12,679 nucleotides of DNA from a bacterium (GTDB lineage: Bacteria > Babelota > Babeliae > Babelales > RVW-14). Positions 1-6,991 of the stretch are shown piece after piece; within the stretch, counting starts at the first letter, position 1, and every line of letters begins with the position of its first letter. Both the position numbers and the translations under genes were made by a program. The notes beneath the pieces are model-generated. The model made no database searches. It saw only the letters and a list, made by a program, of their open reading frames with translations, and was not told the DNA's origin. The stretch covers positions 1 through 12,679 of the forward strand of contig JAHFBQ010000042.1 in NCBI GenBank assembly GCA_023249935.1, read 5' to 3'.

Positions 1-600
1 ATCGTGTACGATGTACAGGAAAAATCGCTTAGCGTCATGGCTGGCGGCCTTGGTTTAAAATTTGCTACACCACGCGGCAGCGAGTGGCGCCTTGAACAAG
101 AAACCACACTTTTCACTTACATGCACTGGCATGCTGAAAACGGCCCATCACTTTTCGGTTTTGCATCAGAATTTGAGCGCATCGTTTTTTTACTCATCAT
201 CGAATGCCCAAAAATAGGCCCTGGTATCGCCCTTAATATTTTGCATCAACTCCGTCCAGGACAATTTCTCGAGATCGTAACAAGCCAAAATGAAAAGGCA
301 CTCAGCAGTGTGAATGGTATCGGTCCCAAAAAGGCTGAGCAACTCATCATGGAACTTAAGCACAAGATCAGCAAACTTGCCAATAATGGGTCTCTTACTG
401 CTTCTAGCGAATCACAAGAATCATTCTTACACTGGCAACAAGTAAGTGAAGTGCTGTACTCACTTAACTATTCAAAGCAAGAAGTGAGTAAGGTCCTACA
501 AATCCTCACAAAAAAATACACCGGCCAAGACGTGGCACTTGACCAACTTATCCGCGCGGCACTCGCACAACTATCAACGGGCAATGTTGATCAGGCATGA
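1..600 (+). CDS. ruvA: Holliday junction branch-migration protein RuvA (5' end cut by window)
   Basis: RuvA binds four-way Holliday junctions as a tetramer and loads the RuvB motor for branch migration in recombinational repair. Counting the GTG at position 4 as residue 1, the GG-L-G-L stretch at 14-18 matches the end of the OB-fold's GGVGY motif, the LFGF at 50-53 matches E. coli LLYGF, and two helix-hairpin-helix motifs follow (KIGPG at 70-74, NGIGPKKA at 104-111). A C-terminal RuvB-binding helical domain spans about 145-190. Alignment from memory to E. coli RuvA puts residue 1 near its residue 9, and the ATC codon at 1-3 is in frame and fits residue 8. About seven codons therefore lie left of the window, and the GTG at 4 is probably not the true start. 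The acidic pin, E55-D56 in E. coli, reads E45-N46 here. The stop overlaps the next gene's start (ATGA). Confidence 0.94.
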   Translation: MVYDVQEKSLSVMAGGLGLKFATPRGSEWRLEQETTLFTYMHWHAENGPSLFGFASEFERIVFLLIIECPKIGPGIALNILHQLRPGQFLEIVTSQNEKALSSVNGIGPKKAEQLIMELKHKISKLANNGSLTASSESQESFLHWQQVSEVLYSLNYSKQEVSKVLQILTKKYTGQDVALDQLIRAALAQLSTGNVDQA

Positions 601-1124
601 AAAACCGTAGCGGCTATACCATCGTTGAAGTAAGTATCACACTGGCTACACTGCTCATCATGATGACTTTTTCTATAAGTTTGGCTCTACGCACCCCCCA
701 AACTATCCTTATGGATGGCTTACAGTCACTACAAACTGAATTTATATGCCTACAACAACAAGCACTTTCTTGCGGATTGCAATGCAGAATTAATTTTTCA
801 TCTGGTACAAATGCCTACCAAATAATTCAGGGTGAAACCCAACATACTCATCATCTACCAAAAAACATCATTTTTGACTTCAAGCCTGGTGTTAAGGGGT
901 CCCCTGGTAAACCAAATACTTTAATTACCCAAGCAATAAAGTTCGAAAACCCCCATCCCCTGGCTGCAATTATTCAACCTCATGGTAGAATAAGTAGTGG
1001 GACCGTGTATCTAATGCATACTAATGGCTCTGCAATGGGAGCTTTAACCGTTACTCCTCATCAAATCGCACATGTGCGACTATATTTATTAGAACATGGA
1101 ACGTGGAAATTGCTTGCGACGTAA
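597..1124 (+). CDS. GspH/FimT-like type II secretion or type IV pilus pseudopilin
   Basis: This 175-residue protein has a class III (prepilin) leader. A short basic start (MKNRSG) ends in Gly6, and the mature protein would begin Y-T-I-V-E-V, with the expected Glu at mature position 5 (E11). A hydrophobic helix covers about 9-28. Prepilin peptidase should cut after Gly6 and N-methylate Tyr7. Length, the helical stretch with LQQQA near 51-55, and the C-terminal beta region (GTVYL near 135-139) fit the minor pseudopilin family GspH/FimT. Such proteins prime or cap a pseudopilus in type II secretion, type IV pili or DNA uptake. No other pilus or secretion gene is in the window, so the machine it serves is unknown. 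The ATGA overlap with ruvA implies translational coupling. Two cysteines (C59, C63) could form a disulfide. Confidence 0.82.
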   Translation: MKNRSGYTIVEVSITLATLLIMMTFSISLALRTPQTILMDGLQSLQTEFICLQQQALSCGLQCRINFSSGTNAYQIIQGETQHTHHLPKNIIFDFKPGVKGSPGKPNTLITQAIKFENPHPLAAIIQPHGRISSGTVYLMHTNGSAMGALTVTPHQIAHVRLYLLEHGTWKLLAT

Positions 1125-1134
1125 GTAAGTAGGA

Positions 1135-3933
1135 ATGCTGGCCGTGAAGAAGTACGTACTCAAAATTTTTGGTCTATTTCTCATCAGCATCTGCTGCAGC
1201 CTTGTCATGCTTCAGCAAAACTCCTACGTTAAACAACGCATCGTTGATGGGCTTGTAGAGCTGCTTGAAAAAGAGTGGTCAGTCAAAATTGCACTTCAGG
1301 ATAAATTTTTAAATTTCTTTACTACATCAGTCATCATTACCAACGGCACCATAACACCAGCAAAACAACCAAACACATCGTGGGGATTTGAGCATGCAAA
1401 AATATCGTTTGGTCTATGGGATGCTATATTTAAGAGAAAAGTCTCTCTCTATCTAACACTCTACAATGTACATGGCAAAACAGTTTCAACTCAACAAGGT
1501 ATCGAACTCATCGACCATTTAATCGACATTTTAACACAAAAAAATAATGATATTCCTATCCAAATCAAACAAGTATTCATCAGTAATGGCACTGCGCAGA
1601 TCATGCATCAAGGACATGCCATTGATCTACGACTTCATGGCTCTTTTACTTTTGGCAAAGTACTTAAGGATGGAATCAGAGTTGATCAAGGATGCGTACT
1701 ACTCGATAATAGTACCATTGCACTCAATAACAAAGTACTCATAGACGGCATCAGCGGCTCAAACATTTTCTATCAAGCAAAGCACGAAGACGACTGGCAC
1801 ATTACATTACACAATACCATCAAATACCTTGTCAGCAATACGCCTCAACACTTTATTCTGTCCGGGTCGTGGTATAAAAATGATAAAACCTTCTTACTTC
1901 AAGAAAAAGATCTGCAGATCAATCTGAAGGCGTTGACATCTGATACTAGTATGCACCTAGAAGGAAACATTCCTCTGCAAACAGCGGCTCAGGTGTATGA
2001 TGTTATAAAGCAATCAACAACCCCACTTACACAAGAAGTCTCCGGGCAATGCTGCGTTGATCTCATTTTTGATAAACACCCAACTGCTACCTGGCTATGC
2101 CGAGGAAACGTGGCATTTGATCACGCCAAGTTTAAAAATGCCCTTTGTGAAAAAATCGTGCTCAAAAATCTTTATATCAGCAATGAAATCGCCAGTGCGG
2201 ATGTTCAAGCTTCATACAACGATACCTATACAGCACAAGGAAGCGGTTGCTGGTATTTTGACACACAATGCGGCAAACTCTCGCTCGCCAATAGCTCAGA
2301 AATTATAACAGCGCGTCGACTAGGCTCACCTGTTTACTGGAGCATTCGACCACAACAAGCAACGTTGAGCATTGATATCGATAAAAATTTCGACATACAA
2401 GGATCTTATACAGCGCAACTTAATAACAGTATCAATGTAGAAACCAGACAAATTAACGGTTCTATAACCACACAAAAATCAGAGTTCAACATCAATGGCA
2501 GTGTTCAGAAACATATCTATGCAATCAGTGGACAGTTTAGCGAAAGTCCCCATCTAGCAAAAATTATCTGCACCCATACAGATGAAGAAGAACCAATTCT
2601 GGACTTTACTGCACAAAATGATAAAGAAAAAACACTGCTTGGTTATGCAAAATATAGCCTCATCCAAAATCTGCTGCCAACCGAAGTTAAAGATAAAATT
2701 CTAGGGAAGAACAATAAAATTTATCTGTCTCTTAAACAGAATAGGTTTAGCCCACTAGAAGGAACCATGTGGACTAAGGACAGCAAATTTTTTATTCCAA
2801 GTGTTCAAAATATGATCAAGAATGCTAGTCTTGATTTTTGTATTAATCCGGCAACTAAGAAGATTACTGCACAGAACGTAAAAATTGCTTTTGCTCGCGG
2901 CGATATAGAAGTTCCACAGGCCAGCTGCCAATTCAACCAAGAAACGTTTTCCTTACAAACACTATATGCACCACTTTCTGTTAATAACTTTTTAATCAAT
3001 ATAAAACGTGACTTTTATAGCTTTGTATACGGAAATCTCTTACTACAACAACACCCAGAAAAGCCTCTAACCTTGTCTGGTACACTAGTACTGCACAAAA
3101 CATTGGTGCGAGGAGATGTTTTCAACGATCAACAGGCCTCTAGTGATATCAACCCCTTAGAACAGTTCCAAGCATTCAATAAAAATTTAGATTTCACTAT
3201 CCGACTTATCAACGAACAGCCTATCATTATCAAAACACCTACAATTGAAGCCCTTGCTCATATCGATTTACATTCTTATTTCAAGCGACATGAATCTATT
3301 TCGCAGCCCCCACAAGTCACTGGCACCATTAATATTGATCAAGGCCACCTAAAATTTCTAGAAAACAATCTTAAGATTGAGTACGGTAAAATTCAATTCC
3401 TTACCCAACAGCTTAACGATCCTGTGATTGATTTGATTGCAAAAAACCGCATCAACAAATATGTGGTTACCCTCCAGGTAACAGGATCACTACAAAAACC
3501 TACCGTTATTCTAGAATCAACACCGGAACTGAGTGAAGAACAAATTCTTGGTCTACTGTTTACCGGCTCAGAAAACGCAACATTACAAACCGATTTACCA
3601 GTTATGATCATGCAAAATCTCAATACAATTCTGCTTGGACATCGCAAGCCATATGACAAAACGTCAATGCTACTTGATAAACTCTCAAAGCCATTTAAGT
3701 ATGTCCAAATCACCCCTGATCTTGCTGATCAATCCGGCCGTAGCGGCGTTCGAGCACAAATCTCAGTTCCCCTGAGCAAACAACTCAAAGCTCAGTTTCA
3801 AAAAAATCTTACATTCGATGAAGACCTGAGTGTTGAAATTGATTATCTGCTCTCAGATGATATCAATCTGAAACTTGTCAGAGATCAGCGTGGCGAGCTT
3901 GGTTCTGAAGTTGAGGTAAGATTCAAATTCTGA
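1135..3933 (+). CDS. tamB: TamB-like translocation/assembly (AsmA-like, DUF490) protein, compact form
   Basis: This 932-residue protein has one N-terminal signal anchor (hydrophobic, about 10-26) followed by a long stretch rich in predicted beta strands. The C-terminus is the most recognisable part. From about residue 800 comes EEQILGLLFTGSE, then a region ending in S-V-E-I-D-Y, a short D-x-N-L-K-L strand, R-D-Q-R-G-E-L-G-S-E-V-E and a terminal RFKF. This matches the TamB/DUF490 C-terminal domain, which normally contacts the outer-membrane TamA barrel. TamB-family proteins form a hydrophobic groove spanning the periplasm and are linked to phospholipid transport and outer-membrane assembly. 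E. coli TamB is about 1,260 residues, so this is a short version. AGGA at 1131-1134 lies directly next to the ATG, a tight spacing. The gene starts 10 bp after the pseudopilin stop. No tamA is in the window. Confidence 0.87.
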   Translation: MLAVKKYVLKIFGLFLISICCSLVMLQQNSYVKQRIVDGLVELLEKEWSVKIALQDKFLNFFTTSVIITNGTITPAKQPNTSWGFEHAKISFGLWDAIFKRKVSLYLTLYNVHGKTVSTQQGIELIDHLIDILTQKNNDIPIQIKQVFISNGTAQIMHQGHAIDLRLHGSFTFGKVLKDGIRVDQGCVLLDNSTIALNNKVLIDGISGSNIFYQAKHEDDWHITLHNTIKYLVSNTPQHFILSGSWYKNDKTFLLQEKDLQINLKALTSDTSMHLEGNIPLQTAAQVYDVIKQSTTPLTQEVSGQCCVDLIFDKHPTATWLCRGNVAFDHAKFKNALCEKIVLKNLYISNEIASADVQASYNDTYTAQGSGCWYFDTQCGKLSLANSSEIITARRLGSPVYWSIRPQQATLSIDIDKNFDIQGSYTAQLNNSINVETRQINGSITTQKSEFNINGSVQKHIYAISGQFSESPHLAKIICTHTDEEEPILDFTAQNDKEKTLLGYAKYSLIQNLLPTEVKDKILGKNNKIYLSLKQNRFSPLEGTMWTKDSKFFIPSVQNMIKNASLDFCINPATKKITAQNVKIAFARGDIEVPQASCQFNQETFSLQTLYAPLSVNNFLINIKRDFYSFVYGNLLLQQHPEKPLTLSGTLVLHKTLVRGDVFNDQQASSDINPLEQFQAFNKNLDFTIRLINEQPIIIKTPTIEALAHIDLHSYFKRHESISQPPQVTGTINIDQGHLKFLENNLKIEYGKIQFLTQQLNDPVIDLIAKNRINKYVVTLQVTGSLQKPTVILESTPELSEEQILGLLFTGSENATLQTDLPVMIMQNLNTILLGHRKPYDKTSMLLDKLSKPFKYVQITPDLADQSGRSGVRAQISVPLSKQLKAQFQKNLTFDEDLSVEIDYLLSDDINLKLVRDQRGELGSEVEVRFKF

Positions 3934-4508
3934 TCTCGTAAAGCAACTTTTTTTGTTGCTTGTTCTTGTGGTAACTGCGCATTTTTTTGCCGACTAGTCA
4001 CAGACTCACCTGTTGCAAGTTGTTTATCAAGTTTGGAAATTTCATCTGATATCATATCAGCCTGAGACCCATTACTCTTTTGGGCAAGTTTATTATTTTG
4101 CTCTTTAAGCAGTGAAACTTGCATTCGCTCCTTCTCTATGTCTTTTGATAGAGAAAGCATCTTAAGCTGCGATTCTTGTACTATTTGTTTCATAGCCTCT
4201 GACTCCTGTTTTGCAGCAAGAAGCTCTTTTTGCAATACAGTACTTTCGAGCGTACGAGTTTCAAGCTCCTTGATCGTAGCGCTATCTTGGTGCAAGGATG
4301 TTGATGTTGCCTTGTACATTCGATCAACATCGTCGAGTACAGAACCTATCTTATGCGCGCATGCTGGCGCCATTTTTTTAACCTCAGCAAGTTTACGCCC
4401 TATATTCTGGTACAACTCAGAAACATCTCGAGATACACTTGATCTTGATTTAGCTTCTGCTTGATTAAAGATAAGCACCAGAAGAACCGCAACAATAAGC
4501 AAACGCAT
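3885..4508 (-). CDS. Exported coiled-coil protein of unknown function
   Basis: The family is not recognised. I chose the ATG at 4508 (207 residues) over the in-frame TTG at 4523 because GAGGAG lies inside those five extra codons, at ideal distance from the ATG. Residues 1-19 form a signal peptide (hydrophobic LLIVAVLLVLIF, cleavage likely after A-E-A). The mature part is highly charged. Residues about 75-165 show heptad-like spacing of Leu/Ile/Met among Glu, Lys and Gln, indicating a long coiled coil. The tail is Gln/Ser/Thr/Pro-rich and ends SEPSSPR. One cysteine (C50) precedes the coil. The last 49 bp overlap antisense with the 3' end of tamB. It could be a periplasmic structural or adaptor protein, but nothing in the sequence fixes a role. 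Confidence 0.72.
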   Translation of the reverse strand: MRLLIVAVLLVLIFNQAEAKSRSSVSRDVSELYQNIGRKLAEVKKMAPACAHKIGSVLDDVDRMYKATSTSLHQDSATIKELETRTLESTVLQKELLAAKQESEAMKQIVQESQLKMLSLSKDIEKERMQVSLLKEQNNKLAQKSNGSQADMISDEISKLDKQLATGESVTSRQKNAQLPQEQATKKVALRDQNLNLTSTSEPSSPR

Positions 4509-4545
4509 GACAACTCCTCGCAATATCCAGAAAATTTCTCTAGGT

Positions 4546-4574
4546 TTTATAGCAGTTTCATTACAGTAGGAAAA
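4546..4574 (-). promoter_or_regulatory. Extended -10 promoter candidate for the coiled-coil gene
   Basis: Read on the minus strand, TGCTATAAA is an extended -10 element (TATAAA at 4551-4546, TG motif at 4554-4553). A weak TTTTCC lies 17 bp upstream at 4574-4569. Transcription would begin near 4539, giving a leader of about 30 nt that carries the GAGGAG ribosome site. This rests on pattern matching only. Confidence 0.35.
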
Positions 4575-4624
4575 TTGTCACAGACATTTCAACAGAAAAG
4601 AAAGCTGGAAGAGAAGGAAATAGA

Positions 4625-5272
4625 ATGAAGCTCACTAGAATTGCCACAATTACACTATGTCTAAGCCTTGCTGCCGGCACTATTACCGCTTATACAGAAG
4701 TCCTTTTCTCACCGGTCGATAAACCAACTAAGCGTCTTTTAGAACTCATTAGCACTTCTCAACGTCGTATTTACGCAGCTGTATATATGATCACCGACAA
4801 AATTATTGCGCAAGCACTTATTGAAGCAAAAGTTAAGCGCAATGTTGATGTCCAAATCATCACTGACAAAATCACCTATGAGAGTGTTTTTGGCAAAGGA
4901 AAGCTGTTACGAGAAAGCGGAATTCCACTCTTTATTTATGAAGAAAAAAAATCCCCTACAACACGTCTCTTTGGCTATGGCCCAATCATGCACCATAAGT
5001 TTGCACTCTTTGATGATACAAAGTTATGGACCGGGTCGTTTAATTGGACTGCATCGGCAAACAGATGTAATCATGAGAATGTAGTGATTACCGATGAACG
5101 TAATGTGTGCACTCAATTTAAAGCTAAATTTGAAGAGCTTAAAATGCTTTGCCAAGTGCGCACCCCAGAATTGGAAAAAAGCACAGAGGCACCTTCTACT
5201 ACAAAGGCGCCCCTACTTGAGACCTCTATACAAATAGTCAAGGCGGTATTGCGCTTGCCAAGAGCCGTCTGA
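4625..5272 (+). CDS. Exported phospholipase D-family (single HKD) phosphodiesterase/nuclease
   Basis: This 215-residue protein starts with a signal peptide (about 1-22, ending T-I-T-A). One full HKD motif is present: H123-x-K125, D130 four residues later, then G137-S138-x-N140. PLD-family enzymes use the His as nucleophile on phosphodiester bonds. Small members with one HKD, such as the endonuclease Nuc of plasmid pKM101, build the active site as a homodimer. Residues 24-60, with the strand RRIYAAVYMI, match the usual start of the PLD fold. The fold ends near 177, and a Ser/Thr/Pro/Lys-rich tail of about 38 residues follows. AAGGA about 10 bp upstream supports the ATG. The substrate (lipid, DNA or other) cannot be read from sequence. 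Export suggests a periplasmic or extracellular role such as DNA processing or a host-directed activity. It is divergent from the coiled-coil gene. Confidence 0.87.
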   Translation: MKLTRIATITLCLSLAAGTITAYTEVLFSPVDKPTKRLLELISTSQRRIYAAVYMITDKIIAQALIEAKVKRNVDVQIITDKITYESVFGKGKLLRESGIPLFIYEEKKSPTTRLFGYGPIMHHKFALFDDTKLWTGSFNWTASANRCNHENVVITDERNVCTQFKAKFEELKMLCQVRTPELEKSTEAPSTTKAPLLETSIQIVKAVLRLPRAV

Positions 5273-5352
5273 ACAAAGGGACTTCATTACTACTCTTTTA
5301 AATTTACAAAGCCCCAGTGTTGCTCAAGATAATTTTGCTCAATGATTGATTG

Positions 5353-5384
5353 CAAGGGTTTGAAAAAAAAAATTCAAACCCTTG
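5353..5384 (-). terminator. Perfect 12-bp hairpin with A8/T8 loop after the transaldolase gene
   Basis: CAAGGGTTTGAA (5353-5364) pairs exactly with TTCAAACCCTTG (5373-5384) around eight A residues. It begins 9 bp beyond the transaldolase stop codon and about 80 bp beyond the PLD gene's stop, so it sits between convergent genes. It lacks the usual T-tract after the stem on either strand. The homopolymer run is the loop itself (U8 in the transaldolase transcript). It may act as a terminator or as a 3'-end stabiliser. The rest of 5273-5393 shows nothing else. Confidence 0.5.
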
Positions 5385-5393
5385 ATCCAGCAA

Positions 5394-6053
5394 CTAATCT
5401 AGCAAGTTTTGCTTTCCTAGTTTTTTCCAATCTTCATCAAATTTTTTGATACCAGATTCAGTAAGAGGATGTTTACACGCCGCTTCTATTATTGCCGGCG
5501 GCACAGTAGCAACATCCGCACCAAGTAGTGCAGCCCGCTCCCAGTGCATAACATGACGAATTGATGCTGCTAAAATTTCTACGGGAAAGTCATACTGATC
5601 TTTAAGCGTCACTAAATCTTCGATGAGCACCATACCATCAGCACCAATGTCATCTAGGCGACCAATAAACGGTGAAATATAGGTCACGCCGAGCTTTGCA
5701 ACCATAAGTGCCTGAAGTAAATTAAAAACCAGCGTGATATTGAGTTTAACTCCATCGCCAACAAGTTTTGCGATAACTGGTAAATATTCAAATGCAAACG
5801 GAATTTTAACGACCGCATTATCACCAAGCTTTGCTATCTGATGAGCCTGTGTATAAACAGCGTCTGGTGCTTTTTCAACCACCTCAATACTCACATCACC
5901 TGGCACCATGCGCAAAATATCAAGAATTACTTCTTTAGTATTTTGTCCTTGAGCTGACAGCAGCGACGGATTAGTCGTTACACCATCTACTAGGCCAGTC
6001 GCCAAATATTTCTCTATCTCTTTGCGATTTGCAGAATCCAAAAAAAGTTTCAT
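5394..6053 (-). CDS. tal: Transaldolase, small TalC/MipB type
   Basis: This 219-residue protein matches the small transaldolase/fructose-6-phosphate aldolase family (about 215-220 residues, TIM barrel). It moves a dihydroxyacetone unit between sugar phosphates in the non-oxidative pentose phosphate pathway. Visible features are D6 in the opening strand (FLDSAN), the TTNPS loop (26-30), Schiff-base Lys83 in VVKIP, the NITLVFN-LLQA segment (105-115), SPFIGRLDDIG (127-137) with R132, and S164 in LAASIR. E57 and F129 fall where true transaldolases carry Glu and Phe, whereas E. coli FSA has Gln and Tyr, so transaldolase activity is more likely than aldolase. After VVKIP the usual M-T-x-E-G reads F-A-F-E-Y, an unusual change next to the active lysine. 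AAGGGTAG precedes the ATG. It lies 88 bp downstream of the LicD pair on the same strand. Confidence 0.93.
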   Translation of the reverse strand: MKLFLDSANRKEIEKYLATGLVDGVTTNPSLLSAQGQNTKEVILDILRMVPGDVSIEVVEKAPDAVYTQAHQIAKLGDNAVVKIPFAFEYLPVIAKLVGDGVKLNITLVFNLLQALMVAKLGVTYISPFIGRLDDIGADGMVLIEDLVTLKDQYDFPVEILAASIRHVMHWERAALLGADVATVPPAIIEAACKHPLTESGIKKFDEDWKKLGKQNLLD

Positions 6054-6141
6054 GAGCTACCCTTCACGCAATAAAACTTTAGTTACTGCGTTAAGAATAA
6101 CCCATCTCAGACACATTCAGAAATTTATTTTAATTATCCAC

Positions 6142-6972
6142 TTAAGACGTAGCAGCTAGAGCTGCAACACGTTCCTCTAAGGGACCTATTGGTTGGGCAG
6201 GTACTCTGTCTTTTTCAGTAAGATGCATTTTTACTTTGGTAAGTTTATGGAAAAAATCGTTTTTATGCGCGTGCCATTGATAAGCAATTTCAAGAACATC
6301 TTTTCCATACATACTTTCTAGATACTTCATTGGCGCTTGCGGCCCCATAACGGCGAAATTTCCAAATTTATATTCTTTTAAAGGGTACAACTCATCTTTA
6401 GTAATAAAAATTTCTTCTCCGTCGCGATAACCATAAAGCCCATTATCGCCAAACAGTAATCTGTACATGCGAGTCAAAATATGGGGTGTAAAATAAATAT
6501 TGTCTTTACGCTGCTCAGTCAAAAGAAGATCTGCAAAAACCTCTCTATCATCCTTTTTCTCTATCCTAAGAACGATACCCCACACTTTTGTGACCCTGTA
6601 CCCTAACCGCTGAAAAATGGGATCTAAAACATAGACAGTTTCCAAAGATTTTTTATCAAGACAAATATCAAGATCATCATCCCACGGAATAATCCCCTGA
6701 TGACGCACAGCACCTAGCAAAGTACCGCTATCAACCCAATAAACAATACCATAATGAGTGAAAACTTCATGAACATCCTTCATGAGTTGATACATCCCAA
6801 GCACCTTATCAGGCGCTGTAAAAACAGGTATCCCGTTTGGTGTATCGGTAGAACAGTTTGCCTGTAGTTGCACCATCTTAAATTGAGTTTTAAGCCAGAC
6901 CATTCCTGGCATTTCAAAACAATGCAGAGGATTAGCAATCAAAGATAATGCAATAACAACAGAAATTCTCAT
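6142..6972 (-). CDS. Exported LicD-family protein, copy 1 (downstream)
   Basis: This 276-residue protein has an N-terminal signal peptide (about 1-17). A LicD-family domain follows, with the diagnostic block YWVDSGTLLGAVRHQG (78-93) then IPWDDDLDI (95-103). D81 and the D98-D99-D100-x-D102 cluster are the presumed catalytic and metal-binding residues. The C-terminal block (LYPLKEYKFG at 195-204, KYLESMYGKD at 216-225) is also typical. LicD proteins and the related eukaryotic fukutin/FKRP have a nucleotidyltransferase fold and attach phosphocholine or sugar-alcohol phosphates to glycans. No choline-uptake or CDP-choline genes (licABC) are nearby, so the substrate is open. A secretory signal is unexpected because the activated donor is cytosolic. 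It starts 19 bp after its paralogue's stop with a good GAGGAG site. The paralogues are about two-thirds identical by eye, with all motif residues kept. Confidence 0.87.
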   Translation of the reverse strand: MRISVVIALSLIANPLHCFEMPGMVWLKTQFKMVQLQANCSTDTPNGIPVFTAPDKVLGMYQLMKDVHEVFTHYGIVYWVDSGTLLGAVRHQGIIPWDDDLDICLDKKSLETVYVLDPIFQRLGYRVTKVWGIVLRIEKKDDREVFADLLLTEQRKDNIYFTPHILTRMYRLLFGDNGLYGYRDGEEIFITKDELYPLKEYKFGNFAVMGPQAPMKYLESMYGKDVLEIAYQWHAHKNDFFHKLTKVKMHLTEKDRVPAQPIGPLEERVAALAATS

Positions 6973-6991
6973 GAGGGACTCCTCAGTTCAA

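Noticed and set aside
3393..3713. 106-codon minus-strand frame inside tamB
   Set aside because: It is antisense to the conserved TamB C-terminal region and has no supporting motif.
4575..4608. Plus-strand TTGTCA as a -35 element for the PLD gene
   Set aside because: No acceptable -10 element is found 16-18 bp downstream, so no promoter is listed for that gene.
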